Assembly: GCA_021778895.1 (NCBI GenBank)
Contig: JAJYBR010000003.1
Span: 124,001 to 188,000, forward strand
Length of the DNA: 64,000 nucleotides
From: Actinomycetes bacterium
GTDB lineage: Bacteria > Actinomycetota > Acidimicrobiia > Acidimicrobiales > RAAP-2
Reading direction: 5' to 3'
Part shown: positions 29,130 through 37,054 of the stretch, one piece after another
Numbering within the stretch: position 1 is the stretch's first letter
Layout of the letters: every line of letters begins with the position of its first letter
Notes under the pieces: generated by a model
Told to the model about the DNA's origin: nothing
Database searches by the model: none
Seen by the model: only the letters and a program-made list of their open reading frames with translations
Position numbers and translations under genes: made by a program

Positions 29130-29597
29130 ATGATTGATCGCCCAGCCATCGAGCGTGCCCAGGCGCGCACCATGCTGCGCAGTGCACTCTCCGAGGCCCA
29201 GTTGGGACTGGCCGAGGGAGGCATCCCGATCGGTGCCGCCCTGTTCACGCGCGCCGGTGAGCTGCTGGCCGCCGGGCACAACCGCCGGGTGCAAGACGAT
29301 GACCCGTCGGTCCACGCCGAGACCGACGCCTTCCGGCGCGCGGGTCGACGGCGCGACTACCGCGACTGCGTCATGGTGACGACGCTCTCGCCGTGCTGGT
29401 ACTGCTCGGGGCTGGTGCGCCAGTTCGGGATCGGCGCTGTCGTCATCGGTGAGAGCCACAACTTCGTCGGGGGCCACGAGTGGCTCGCCCAGGGCGGCGT
29501 GGAGATCGTCGAGCTCGACGACGACGAGTGCACCAGCCTGCTGGGCGCCTACATCCGGGACAATCCGGGCATCTGGTTCGAGGATATCGGCCGCTGA
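29130..29597 (+). CDS. Cytosine deaminase, yeast FCY1-like
   Basis: This 155-aa zinc deaminase has the HAE motif in DPSVHAETDAF (zinc histidine and catalytic glutamate) and PCWYC in TTLSPCWYCSG (two zinc cysteines). The C-terminus NPGIWFEDIG matches the fungal FCY1 cytosine deaminase and not the long bacterial CodA. It would turn cytosine into uracil, taking the product of the NCS1 permease and feeding Upp next door. ATG 29130 is six bases after CATACT. The stop TGA abuts the stop of upp, forming a CCGCTGATCAGCGG palindrome. Confidence 0.9.
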   Translation: MIDRPAIERAQARTMLRSALSEAQLGLAEGGIPIGAALFTRAGELLAAGHNRRVQDDDPSVHAETDAFRRAGRRRDYRDCVMVTTLSPCWYCSGLVRQFGIGAVVIGESHNFVGGHEWLAQGGVEIVELDDDECTSLLGAYIRDNPGIWFEDIGR

Positions 29598-29604
29598 TCA
29601 GCGG
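29591..29604. terminator. 14-bp palindrome over two abutting stop codons
   Basis: CCGCTGATCAGCGG is a perfect palindrome centred on TGA|TCA, the stops of the cytosine deaminase (+) and upp (-). It has no separate loop, so it would form a short hairpin with a 4-nt loop in RNA. A terminator role is only inferred. Confidence 0.4.
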
Positions 29605-30233
29605 ACGGGCGGGCCGAACAGCCGGTCTCCGGCATCGCCCAGGCCCGGAACGATGTAGCCGACGTCGTTGAGCACGTCGTCGAGGGCCGCGGCGACGATC
29701 GCCACATCGGGGTGGCGTGACTCCACGACCTCGACGCCCGGACGTGCCGCGATCAGGCACAGGACCGTGATGCGCGTCGCTCCCCGGGCTTCGAGCATGG
29801 TCAAGACGGTGTCCATCGAGCCGCCGGTCGCGAGCATCGGGTCGCACACGACCACCTCGGTCCCGGCCAGATCATCGGGCAGCCCGTCGAGGTAGACGTC
29901 GGGTCGCAGCGTGGTCTCGTTGCGGCGCAGGCCGACCAGGCACAGGCGGTTGTGCGGCAGCACCTCCTGCACGGCGGGGCTCATGCCCAGCCCGGCGCGC
30001 AGGATCGGCACGATGACGTACTCGCGCTCGATGCTCACTGCCGGTGCGCCCTCCTGCACGGGAGTGTCGACGGTCGTTGGCGTGACCGGGACGTGGCGGA
30101 AGGCCTCGTAGGCCAAGAAGCGCGATATCTCGCGCGCGAGTCGGAGGAAGTCGGCATTGGAGGTCGTGCGACTCCGCAGTTGGCGGACCTTGTCCGCCAC
30201 CAAGGGGTGGTCGACTGTCGTGAAGGTGGCCAT
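29598..30233 (-). CDS. upp: Uracil phosphoribosyltransferase
   Basis: This 211-aa enzyme makes UMP from uracil and PRPP. The N-terminus VDHPLVADKVRQLRSRTTSN, the VPILRAGLGM motif, the PRPP loop VVCDPMLATGGSM and the C-terminal uracil-binding NDVGYIVPGLGDAGDR are all canonical. TAGTGT stands exactly six bases before the ATG at 30233, so the transcript is probably leaderless. It is convergent with the cytosine deaminase and completes cytosine to uracil to UMP. Confidence 0.97.
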   Translation of the reverse strand: MATFTTVDHPLVADKVRQLRSRTTSNADFLRLAREISRFLAYEAFRHVPVTPTTVDTPVQEGAPAVSIEREYVIVPILRAGLGMSPAVQEVLPHNRLCLVGLRRNETTLRPDVYLDGLPDDLAGTEVVVCDPMLATGGSMDTVLTMLEARGATRITVLCLIAARPGVEVVESRHPDVAIVAAALDDVLNDVGYIVPGLGDAGDRLFGPPVR

Positions 30234-30311
30234 CGCGCCACACTACGCCGCGGCGTCGAGGGCTGCTGTGGCCAGCCGGGTGCTCGCGGGGCCCCGGTAC
30301 GCTGAACAACC

Positions 30312-32141
30312 GTGACGGTGGGTGACCTGGGCGCGGCGCGAGACCACGCCCACGGTGGGCCCCTCGGTGGAGTGCGCTCGGACTACCCGGGCCCCCGCCG
30401 GCACATCGCCCCGGATCCGGGCCTGCCGTGGTGGCGGCGCATCGTGCCCATCGTCGCCTCGCACCGGGCAGTGTTCTTCGCCGCGATCATCCTCTCGTTC
30501 GCCAGCCTCGTCTTCCAGACGCTGGTGCCGAGCCTGCTGAACGGGGCCATCGACCACGCCTTGGTCAAGAACAACGGCACGCTCGCCCACGACGTCCGGT
30601 TGATCGTGGTGATCGGCCTGGCCGCCGGGGTGACGGGCATCCTGTCGCGGCGCTACCTCTACTCAACGGCCTACAACGTCGAGGCTGACCTGCGGTCGCT
30701 GATCTACGAGCACCTCACGTCGCTGTCGTTCTCCTTCTACGACCGCGTCCAGTCGGGCCAGCTGATCAGCCGGGCCAACAGCGACATCCGCTCGGTGACG
30801 ATGTACTCCACCTTCGCGCCCCAGATCGTGGTCCAGATCTTCATCGGCGTCATCGCCGTCGGCTTCATGCTGGCCATCAGCGTGCCCCTGACCCTGGTGG
30901 CGCTGATCGTGATGCCCATCTTGTACGTGGTCGGCATCAAGATGCGCCGGGTCATGTTCCCGATCTCGTGGATCACCCAGGCGCGCCTCGCCGACGTCGC
31001 CACCATCGTCGACGAGAACGTCAACGGCGTGCGCGTGGTCAAGGCCTTCGCCCAGGAGGAGTCGGAGATCAACCGCCTCTCCGACGCGGCCGAGGGGGTG
31101 GCGTGGGCCTACATCACCGACGCCCACCTGCGAGCCATCTGGTCGCCGTGGGTCCAGAACCTCCCCCAGCTGGGCCTCGGCATGGTCCTCACGGCCGGCG
31201 GCCTGATGGTGATCGGCGGCCACCTGGGCTACGGCGCCATCCTGGCCTTCAACGCCTACCTCCTGATGCTCCAGGCCCCCTTCATGATGCTGGGCCAGCT
31301 GGTGATGATGGGCCAGCGCGCCCGCGCCAGCGCTGAGCGCATCTTCGAGATCCTCGACCAGCGCACCGACATCGTCGAGCGCGCCGATGCCACCCCGTGG
31401 CCCGGCGGCCCGGGGCGCCTCGACTTCTCCCACGTCACCTTCGCCTACGGCGACGGACCCGACGTGCTGTCCGACTTCGACCTGCACATCGAGCCCGGCA
31501 CCACCGTCGCCCTGGTGGGCCGCACGGGATCGGGCAAGTCGACGGTGGCGCGCCTGCTGCCGCGCTTCTACGACGTGGACCACGGCGCGATCACGATCGA
31601 TGGCCACGATGTGCGCGACCTCACGCTGACCTCGCTTCGCGACACCGTGGGCGTCGTGCTCGACGAGCCCTTCTTGTTCTCGACGTCGATTCGCGACAAC
31701 ATCGCGTACGGCCGCCCCGACGCCCCACTCGCGGAGATCGAGGCGGCCGCGCAAGCGGCCCACGCCGACGAGTTCATCACCCGGCTGGATCACGGCTACG
31801 ACACCGTCGTGGGCGAGCGCGGCTACACCCTCTCGGGCGGACAGCGCCAGCGGATCGCCATCGCTCGCACCCTGCTCGCCAACCCCCCGGTGCTCGTGCT
31901 CGACGACGCGACGAGCGCCATCGACGTGCACATCGAGGAGCAGATCCACGACGCCCTGGCCCACCTGCTGGCCAACCGCACCACACTCGTCATCGCGCAC
32001 CGCGTCTCGACGATCTCGCTGGCCGACCGCGTGGTGCTCCTCGACGCGGGTCGCATCGTCGCCGACGGCACGCACGTCGACCTGCTGCGCACGTCGCCGC
32101 TGTACGCCGAGATCCTCTCGCAGGCCGAGAGGCCCGCATGA
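30312..32141 (+). CDS. ABC exporter half-transporter 1 (degenerate catalytic site)
   Basis: This 609-aa type IV ABC exporter subunit has six helices (residues about 45-330) and an ATPase domain with Walker A GRTGSGKST, Q-loop, and signature LSGGQRQRIAIART. Walker B reads VLVLDDATSAID: the catalytic glutamate is replaced by aspartate, as in the non-consensus subunit of heterodimeric exporters such as TM287 or BmrC. It overlaps the next gene as ATGA, which encodes the complementary half. The substrate is unknown, with multidrug or lipid export most likely. A TACGCT box stands eight bases before the GTG. Confidence 0.9.
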   Translation: MTVGDLGAARDHAHGGPLGGVRSDYPGPRRHIAPDPGLPWWRRIVPIVASHRAVFFAAIILSFASLVFQTLVPSLLNGAIDHALVKNNGTLAHDVRLIVVIGLAAGVTGILSRRYLYSTAYNVEADLRSLIYEHLTSLSFSFYDRVQSGQLISRANSDIRSVTMYSTFAPQIVVQIFIGVIAVGFMLAISVPLTLVALIVMPILYVVGIKMRRVMFPISWITQARLADVATIVDENVNGVRVVKAFAQEESEINRLSDAAEGVAWAYITDAHLRAIWSPWVQNLPQLGLGMVLTAGGLMVIGGHLGYGAILAFNAYLLMLQAPFMMLGQLVMMGQRARASAERIFEILDQRTDIVERADATPWPGGPGRLDFSHVTFAYGDGPDVLSDFDLHIEPGTTVALVGRTGSGKSTVARLLPRFYDVDHGAITIDGHDVRDLTLTSLRDTVGVVLDEPFLFSTSIRDNIAYGRPDAPLAEIEAAAQAAHADEFITRLDHGYDTVVGERGYTLSGGQRQRIAIARTLLANPPVLVLDDATSAIDVHIEEQIHDALAHLLANRTTLVIAHRVSTISLADRVVLLDAGRIVADGTHVDLLRTSPLYAEILSQAERPA

Positions 32142-34072
32142 CGTGGGGCGGAGGATTCGGCGGGGGGGGATTCGGCGTCTTCCACGGTGGGGGGCACTCG
32201 ACGTCCGGGCTGCCCTTTGGCGGCATCCCCTCCGAGCTCCAGGAGGAGGCGACGCGCCTGCTCGACTCCGAGCCGAGCCGCCCGCCCTCGGCCCGGGCGT
32301 TCACCCAGCGGCCCTCGGCGGCCGAGCGCCGCCCGCTGAGCCTGCCCCAGCTGCTCGCCTCGTACCGGGGCCTGCTGGCGATCGCCAGCCTGCTGGTGCT
32401 GGGCACCAGCCTGCTGCTCCAGGCCGGGCCCAAGATCACCGAGTACGCCATCGACCACGGGATGCTGCCCGGCCACCGGTCGGTCCGCGTCGTCGTCGTG
32501 GCGGGCACCCTCTACGCGGTGATCGCGCTGGTCAACGTGGGACTGCAGCGCTGGCAGACCGATGCGACGGGCCGCCTGGCGTCGCGCGTGATGCACGACC
32601 TGCGGGTCCGCGTCTTCACGCACCTGCAGAGGCTCAGCCTCGACTTCTTCACCGAGGAGAAGGCCGGCGTGCTGATGAGCCGCATGACGAGCGACATCGA
32701 GAATCTCCAGCAGCTGCTCCAAGACGGCCTCGCCCAGTTCGCGACCCAGGGGCTCACGATGGTCGTGATCACGATCGTGCTCTTCGCGACCAACGTCGAG
32801 CTGGCCGCGTGGACGATCCTGCTCGTCGTGCCCGTGCTGGCCATCTTGTCGGTCTGGTTCCACCACGCCTCCGAGCGCGGCTACCTGCGCACGCGTGACC
32901 GCATCGCCCTCGTCCTGGCCGACCTGTCCGAGTCCCTCTACGGGATCCGCGTCATCACCGCCCACAACCGGCAGCGCCGCAACATCACCAATCACCGCCA
33001 CGTCGTGGGCGCCTACCGGGACTCCAACCTCTACACCGGACGCGTCAGCTCGATGTACGGCCCCACGACCAACCTGATCGGCATCCTCGGCCAGGCGCTC
33101 CTGCTGGGCATCGGCGGCCACCTGGTCCTCGAGCACCGCATGAGCCTGGGTGCCCTGGTCGCCTTCTTCTTGTACCTCAACCGCTTCTTCCAGCCCATCC
33201 AGCTGCTGGTCCAGCAGTACAACGCGCTCCAGCAGGGACGCTCCTCGATCATCCGCCTGCGGGGCCTCCTGGCGACCCCGCCCACCGTCGACGAGGTCGC
33301 CGACGCCCCCGCACTCCCCCCGGTCGACGGCCGGATCACCTTCGCCGCGGTGAGCTTCGGCTACCAGGCGGACCGCTTGGCGCTCGACGGCATCGACCTG
33401 GAGATCGCTCCCGGCCAGACCGTGGCCGTGGTCGGCCCCACCGGCGCCGGCAAGTCGACACTGGCCAAGCTCGTGAACCGCTTCTACGACCCCACCGCGG
33501 GCCAGGTCCTGATCGACGGCGTCGACGTGCGCGCGGTGTCCCTACGCTCGCTGCGCCGCCAGATCGGGCTGGTGCCCCAAGAGCCCTTCTTGTTCGCGGG
33601 ATCGATCCGTACCAACCTGGCATTCGGCAATCCGAACGTGACCGACGCCGAGATCGACGAGGCCATCGACGTGGTGGGACTGCGCGATCTGGTCGAGCGC
33701 CTGCCGGACGGGCTCGACGCCGAGGTCCACGAGCGCGGCCAGACCCTGTCGGCCGGCGAGCGCCAGCTGCTGGCCCTGGCCCGGGCCTTCCTCGCCCGGC
33801 CCCGGATCCTGGTGCTCGACGAGGCGACGTCGTCCCTGGACCTCAAGAGCGAGCAGGTCGTCGAACGGGCCCTCGACCGGGTCCTCGAGGGTCGCACCGC
33901 TCTGCTGATCGCCCACCGCCTAAGCACGGCCGAGCGCGCCGATCGCATCGTGGTCGTCGATCACGGGCAGATCGTCGAGCAGGGCACCCCGCGCGAGCTC
34001 GTGGCCCGCGACGGGATCTACGCGCAGATGCACGCCGCGTGGGTCGCCGCCGGCGGGCAGGGCGTCGCCTGA
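32138..34072 (+). CDS. ABC exporter half-transporter 2 (consensus Walker B)
   Basis: This 644-aa partner has an N-terminal glycine-rich tract (WGGGFGGGGFGVFHGGGHS) and about 80 cytoplasmic residues before six helices and the ATPase. Walker A is GPTGAGKST and Walker B ILVLDEATSSLD with the catalytic glutamate intact. The signature motif is LSAGERQLLALARA, not LSGGQ. With the neighbour's aspartate this gives one degenerate and one working ATP site, as in heterodimeric exporters. The ATG overlaps the first half's stop. The last codons form part of a hairpin shared with the convergent oxidoreductase gene. Confidence 0.9.
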   Translation: MTWGGGFGGGGFGVFHGGGHSTSGLPFGGIPSELQEEATRLLDSEPSRPPSARAFTQRPSAAERRPLSLPQLLASYRGLLAIASLLVLGTSLLLQAGPKITEYAIDHGMLPGHRSVRVVVVAGTLYAVIALVNVGLQRWQTDATGRLASRVMHDLRVRVFTHLQRLSLDFFTEEKAGVLMSRMTSDIENLQQLLQDGLAQFATQGLTMVVITIVLFATNVELAAWTILLVVPVLAILSVWFHHASERGYLRTRDRIALVLADLSESLYGIRVITAHNRQRRNITNHRHVVGAYRDSNLYTGRVSSMYGPTTNLIGILGQALLLGIGGHLVLEHRMSLGALVAFFLYLNRFFQPIQLLVQQYNALQQGRSSIIRLRGLLATPPTVDEVADAPALPPVDGRITFAAVSFGYQADRLALDGIDLEIAPGQTVAVVGPTGAGKSTLAKLVNRFYDPTAGQVLIDGVDVRAVSLRSLRRQIGLVPQEPFLFAGSIRTNLAFGNPNVTDAEIDEAIDVVGLRDLVERLPDGLDAEVHERGQTLSAGERQLLALARAFLARPRILVLDEATSSLDLKSEQVVERALDRVLEGRTALLIAHRLSTAERADRIVVVDHGQIVEQGTPRELVARDGIYAQMHAAWVAAGGQGVA

Positions 34073-34089
34073 TCAGCCCATCAGGCGAC
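34064..34089. terminator. Hairpin embedded in the ends of two convergent genes
   Basis: GTCGCCTGAT (34064-34073) pairs perfectly with ATCAGGCGAC (34080-34089) around CAGCCC. It includes the stop codons of both the ABC exporter (+) and the LLM oxidoreductase (-), so one structure overlapping both coding ends could terminate both. Confidence 0.65.
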
Positions 34090-35122
34090 GGGCCTCCTCG
34101 ATCAGCTGGGCCGCCGACTGCCCGGGGCGCGGGAGCGGCACCACCTGCAGGTGCGTCACCCCCGCCTCGGCGAAGGCCGCCATCCGCTCGGCGACGTAGC
34201 CGGGCGGGCCGATGAGGGTGGTCAGCTCCAGGAACGCCGCCGGGACGGCCGCCTCCGCCTCCGCCTTGTGGCCCGCAAGGTAGAGGTCCTGGATCTGCGC
34301 GGCCTCGCGGGCGAAGCCGTAGCGCACGGCGAGCTCGGTGTAGAAGTTCTGGCCCTTGGCCCCCATGCCCCCGACGTACAGGGCGACCATCGAGCGCTGC
34401 AGGTTGCGCAACTCGAGGGTCGCCTCGTCCTCGCCGATGGCCAGAAGCCCGCCCGCCGTGATCATCAGGGACCCGCGAGCGGGGTCCCGGCGAGCGGCAC
34501 CGGCCGCCAGTGACGATCCCCACACGTCGCCGGCGCGCTCGGGGATGAAGAGGATCGGCATCCACCCGTCGGCGACCTCGGCGGCCAGGGCCACGTTCTT
34601 CTCGCCCAGGGCGGCGATCCAGATGGGGATGGAGTCACGCACGGGATGGGCGATGATCTTGAGCGGCTTGCCCAGACCGGTTCCTTGCCCCTCGGGCAGC
34701 GGCATCTGGTAGTAGCGGCCGTGGTGCTCGAGCGGCACCTCGCGCCGCCAGACGTCTCGACAGATCTCCACGATCTCGCGCGTGCGGCCCAGGGGGCTGG
34801 TGTAGGGAACGCCGTGGAATCCCTCGATCACCTGGGGTCCCGAGGCCCCCAGGCCCAGGTGGAAGCGACCGTCGGACAGGGCGTCGATGCCCGCCGCGGT
34901 CATCGCGATCAGCGTCGGCGTGCGGGTGTAGATGGGCAGGATGCCCGCCCCGAGCTCGACGCGCGACGTGGTCGCGGCCAGGTAGCCCAGCAGGGACGGC
35001 CCGTCGAAGCCGTAGGCCTCGGCCACCCACACCAGGTCGAGGCCCGCGGACTCCAGGTCCGACACCTCTCGAGCCGCCTCCTTGAAGCCGCCCGCATAGC
35101 TGAGGGTCGTCGTCAGCTTCAC
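34073..35122 (-). CDS. LLM-class (F420-dependent) oxidoreductase
   Basis: This 349-aa TIM-barrel flavin/F420 oxidoreductase resembles the actinobacterial LLM F420-dependent family. Typical segments are SAGLDLVWVAEAYGFDGPSLLGYLA, RVELGAGILPIYTRTP, GRFHLGLGASGPQVIEGFHG and PIWIAALGEKNVALAAEVADGW. The substrate is unknown. I prefer GTG 35122, with GGGGAGG about six bases upstream and a TACGCT box at 35150-35145; an in-frame GTG at 35128 directly abuts the Shine-Dalgarno. Presence of this family supports an F420-making actinobacterium. Confidence 0.87.
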   Translation of the reverse strand: MKLTTTLSYAGGFKEAAREVSDLESAGLDLVWVAEAYGFDGPSLLGYLAATTSRVELGAGILPIYTRTPTLIAMTAAGIDALSDGRFHLGLGASGPQVIEGFHGVPYTSPLGRTREIVEICRDVWRREVPLEHHGRYYQMPLPEGQGTGLGKPLKIIAHPVRDSIPIWIAALGEKNVALAAEVADGWMPILFIPERAGDVWGSSLAAGAARRDPARGSLMITAGGLLAIGEDEATLELRNLQRSMVALYVGGMGAKGQNFYTELAVRYGFAREAAQIQDLYLAGHKAEAEAAVPAAFLELTTLIGPPGYVAERMAAFAEAGVTHLQVVPLPRPGQSAAQLIEEARRLMG

Positions 35123-35245
35123 CGCCACCTCCCCGTTCGCGGTCAGCGTAACCGACCGGTAGCCGCCGTCTCGACGGGCACGACGTGGCGTACGCTGGGG
35201 GCGAGGGCAACGGCGCTCTCCTCAGAACTAAAGGCTGGTGACAAC

Positions 35246-36520
35246 GTGGTCACGCGACCGAATGACGCAAACGCGCACGAGTTCAATCCCTGGCTCCGCG
35301 TGGTGTCCCTGATCGAGTCGGCGGGAGCCCTGCTGGGCCTCCGCGACGACATGATCCAGCGCATCGTGATGCCCGAGCGCGTGCTCGAGGTGGCGGTGCC
35401 GGTGCGCATGGATGGCGGCAACGTCGAGATGTTCACGGGCTGGCGCATCCAGCACAACACGTCCCGGGGTCCGGGCAAGGGCGGCATCCGCTTCCACCCC
35501 AGCGTGAACACCGACGAGATCGCCGCGCTGTCGGCGGACATGTCCATCAAGTGCGCGGTCGTCAACATCCCCTACGGCGGTGCCAAGGGCGGCGTCAAGG
35601 TCGACCCCGCCCAGCTGTCGCGCGGTGAGCTCGAGCGGCTCACCCGGCGCTACGCCTTCGCCATCGCGCCCATGATCGGCCCCGACCGCGACATCCCGGC
35701 GCCCGACATCAACACCGACTTCCAGGTCATGAGCTGGATCATGGACACGGTGTCCATGCTGCGCGGCCACAACACGCCGGGTGTCGTCACGGGCAAGCCC
35801 TTGTCCATCGGCGGCAGCATGGGCCACGCCGGCGCCACGTCGCTCGGCGTCACCAACTGCACCATGGCGCTGCTGCAGCGCCTGGGCCGCATGGCCAACG
35901 AGCAGCGCGTCGTGATCCAGGGCTACGGCAAGGTCGGTGCCCCGCTGGTCAAGCTGCTGAGCGACCGCGGCATGAAGATCGTGGGCATCGCCGACATCTC
36001 GGGCGCGATCCACGACCCGTCCGGTATCGACCCGCGGGCGCTGGCCAAGCACTACGAGGAGGCCAAGACCGTCGTCGGCCTGCCGGGTGCCGAGTCCATC
36101 GCCGCCGACCAGCTGTTCAGCCTGCCCAGCGACATCGCGATCCCCGCGGCGCTGGGTGGCGTGATCGACGAGCGCGTTGCCCAATCGATGGCGGCCTCGG
36201 TGGTCGTCGAGGCGGCCAACGGTCCCACCACCGGCGAGGGAGCCGCAGTGCTCGCGGACCGGGGGATCCCCGTGATTCCCGACGTGCTGGCCAATGCCGG
36301 CGGCGTCGTCGCCTCGTACTTCGAGTGGGCCCAGGACCTGCAGGGATTCATGTGGGAGCCCGAGCTGTTCCACCGCCGCCTTGAGAAGACGATGAGCGAC
36401 GCCTTCAACGCCGTGTGGTCCCGCCACCTCGAGCTCAAGGTCGAGCTGCGCGAGACGGCCATCGCCCTAGGCGTCGAGCGCATCGCCGAGGCGACCGAGG
36501 TCCGCGGCCTGTTCCCCTGA
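35246..36520 (+). CDS. Glu/Leu/Phe/Val dehydrogenase (glutamate dehydrogenase)
   Basis: This 424-aa dehydrogenase has the substrate-binding lysine region GGIRFHPSVN and the catalytic lysine in PYGGAKGGVKVDP. The NAD(P)-binding VIQGYGKVGAPLVKLL lies in the Rossmann half, with VVEAANGPTT following. It most likely interconverts glutamate and 2-oxoglutarate plus ammonia. With alanine dehydrogenase and the amine catabolic genes it would handle the released ammonia. GTG 35246 is the only start just before the family N-terminus; AAAGG lies upstream and TACGCT at 35190-35195. A strong hairpin follows the stop. Confidence 0.92.
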   Translation: MVTRPNDANAHEFNPWLRVVSLIESAGALLGLRDDMIQRIVMPERVLEVAVPVRMDGGNVEMFTGWRIQHNTSRGPGKGGIRFHPSVNTDEIAALSADMSIKCAVVNIPYGGAKGGVKVDPAQLSRGELERLTRRYAFAIAPMIGPDRDIPAPDINTDFQVMSWIMDTVSMLRGHNTPGVVTGKPLSIGGSMGHAGATSLGVTNCTMALLQRLGRMANEQRVVIQGYGKVGAPLVKLLSDRGMKIVGIADISGAIHDPSGIDPRALAKHYEEAKTVVGLPGAESIAADQLFSLPSDIAIPAALGGVIDERVAQSMAASVVVEAANGPTTGEGAAVLADRGIPVIPDVLANAGGVVASYFEWAQDLQGFMWEPELFHRRLEKTMSDAFNAVWSRHLELKVELRETAIALGVERIAEATEVRGLFP

Positions 36521-36548
36521 TCGACTGCCCCTCGGGGCTCCGTCGGGG

Positions 36549-36604
36549 CGCTTGACGCGGCGCTGGCCAGGTTCGGGGGGACCGGGCCAGCGCCGTGTCA
36601 AGCG
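36549..36604 (+). terminator. 20-bp stem-loop after glutamate dehydrogenase
   Basis: The 20-nt arms at 36549-36568 and 36585-36604 match with a single G-U type mismatch around a 16-nt G-rich loop, 28 bases after the dehydrogenase stop. Confidence 0.8.
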
Positions 36605-36669
36605 CACACCACATCGGCGGTCGCCGTCGATGGAACATCGGGTCCCACGGACTGTGGCAGGGTGGCAAC

Positions 36670-36822
36670 ATGGATGACCCACCCTCCCGCGAGGACCTCG
36701 AGCACGAGGTCGCGTCGCTGCGTGCGGAGGTGGAGCGGCTGCGCGCCGAGATCGATCGCCTCCGCGACCAGGTGCGCCAGGCCAATGCGGCGCGCTACGA
36801 GCGCCCGCCGCACTACCAGTGA
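36670..36822 (+). CDS. Small coiled-coil protein of unknown function
   Basis: This 50-aa frame is almost entirely one charged helix, with heptads LEHEVASLRAEVERLRAEID and continuing RLRDQVRQANA, followed by a short RPPHYQ tail. A CAGGGT box stands six bases before the ATG, the same geometry as the leaderless promoters here, which supports a real gene. It has no recognisable family. Similar mini coiled coils occur in actinobacteria as oligomerisation or scaffold proteins, but nothing specific can be claimed. Confidence 0.6.
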   Translation: MDDPPSREDLEHEVASLRAEVERLRAEIDRLRDQVRQANAARYERPPHYQ

Positions 36823-36826
36823 AGGC

Positions 36827-37054
36827 CTAGCGCGACCGCGCTGCGCGCACCAGCGAGATCGCCAGTGCGCCCACGGCAGCGACCGGCAGCACCACGCCGG
36901 CCAGCGCCGCCAGGTGGGCGCCCAGACTCAGCCAGGCGACGATCGCCAGGGCCACGACGACCACCACGAAGATCTCGGGCGTGTCCCCGACCAGGAAGTC
37001 CCACCAGAATCGGCCGAAGGCGCGGACGGCGCCCCACAGGCGCCCCGGACTCAC
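36827..37054 (-). CDS. Small two-TM membrane protein, copy 1 of a duplicated module
   Basis: This 75-aa protein has a conserved amphipathic start RAFGRFWWDFLVGDTPEI and then two hydrophobic helices (FVVVVVALAIVAWLSLGA and ALAGVVLPVAAVGALAI). It is paralogous to the small protein at 48304-48597, sharing FGRFWWDFLVGDTPEI. Its GTG overlaps the stop of the COG4280-like gene as GTGA, the same order and coupling as in the second copy. The function is unknown. It is likely an accessory subunit of the larger membrane protein. Confidence 0.8.
   Translation of the reverse strand: MSPGRLWGAVRAFGRFWWDFLVGDTPEIFVVVVVALAIVAWLSLGAHLAALAGVVLPVAAVGALAISLVRAARSR

Noticed and set aside
34646..35245. Upstream extension of the glutamate dehydrogenase frame over the LLM oxidoreductase
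   Set aside because: The extra 200 residues are low-complexity antisense of the oxidoreductase; conserved sequence begins only after GTG 35246.
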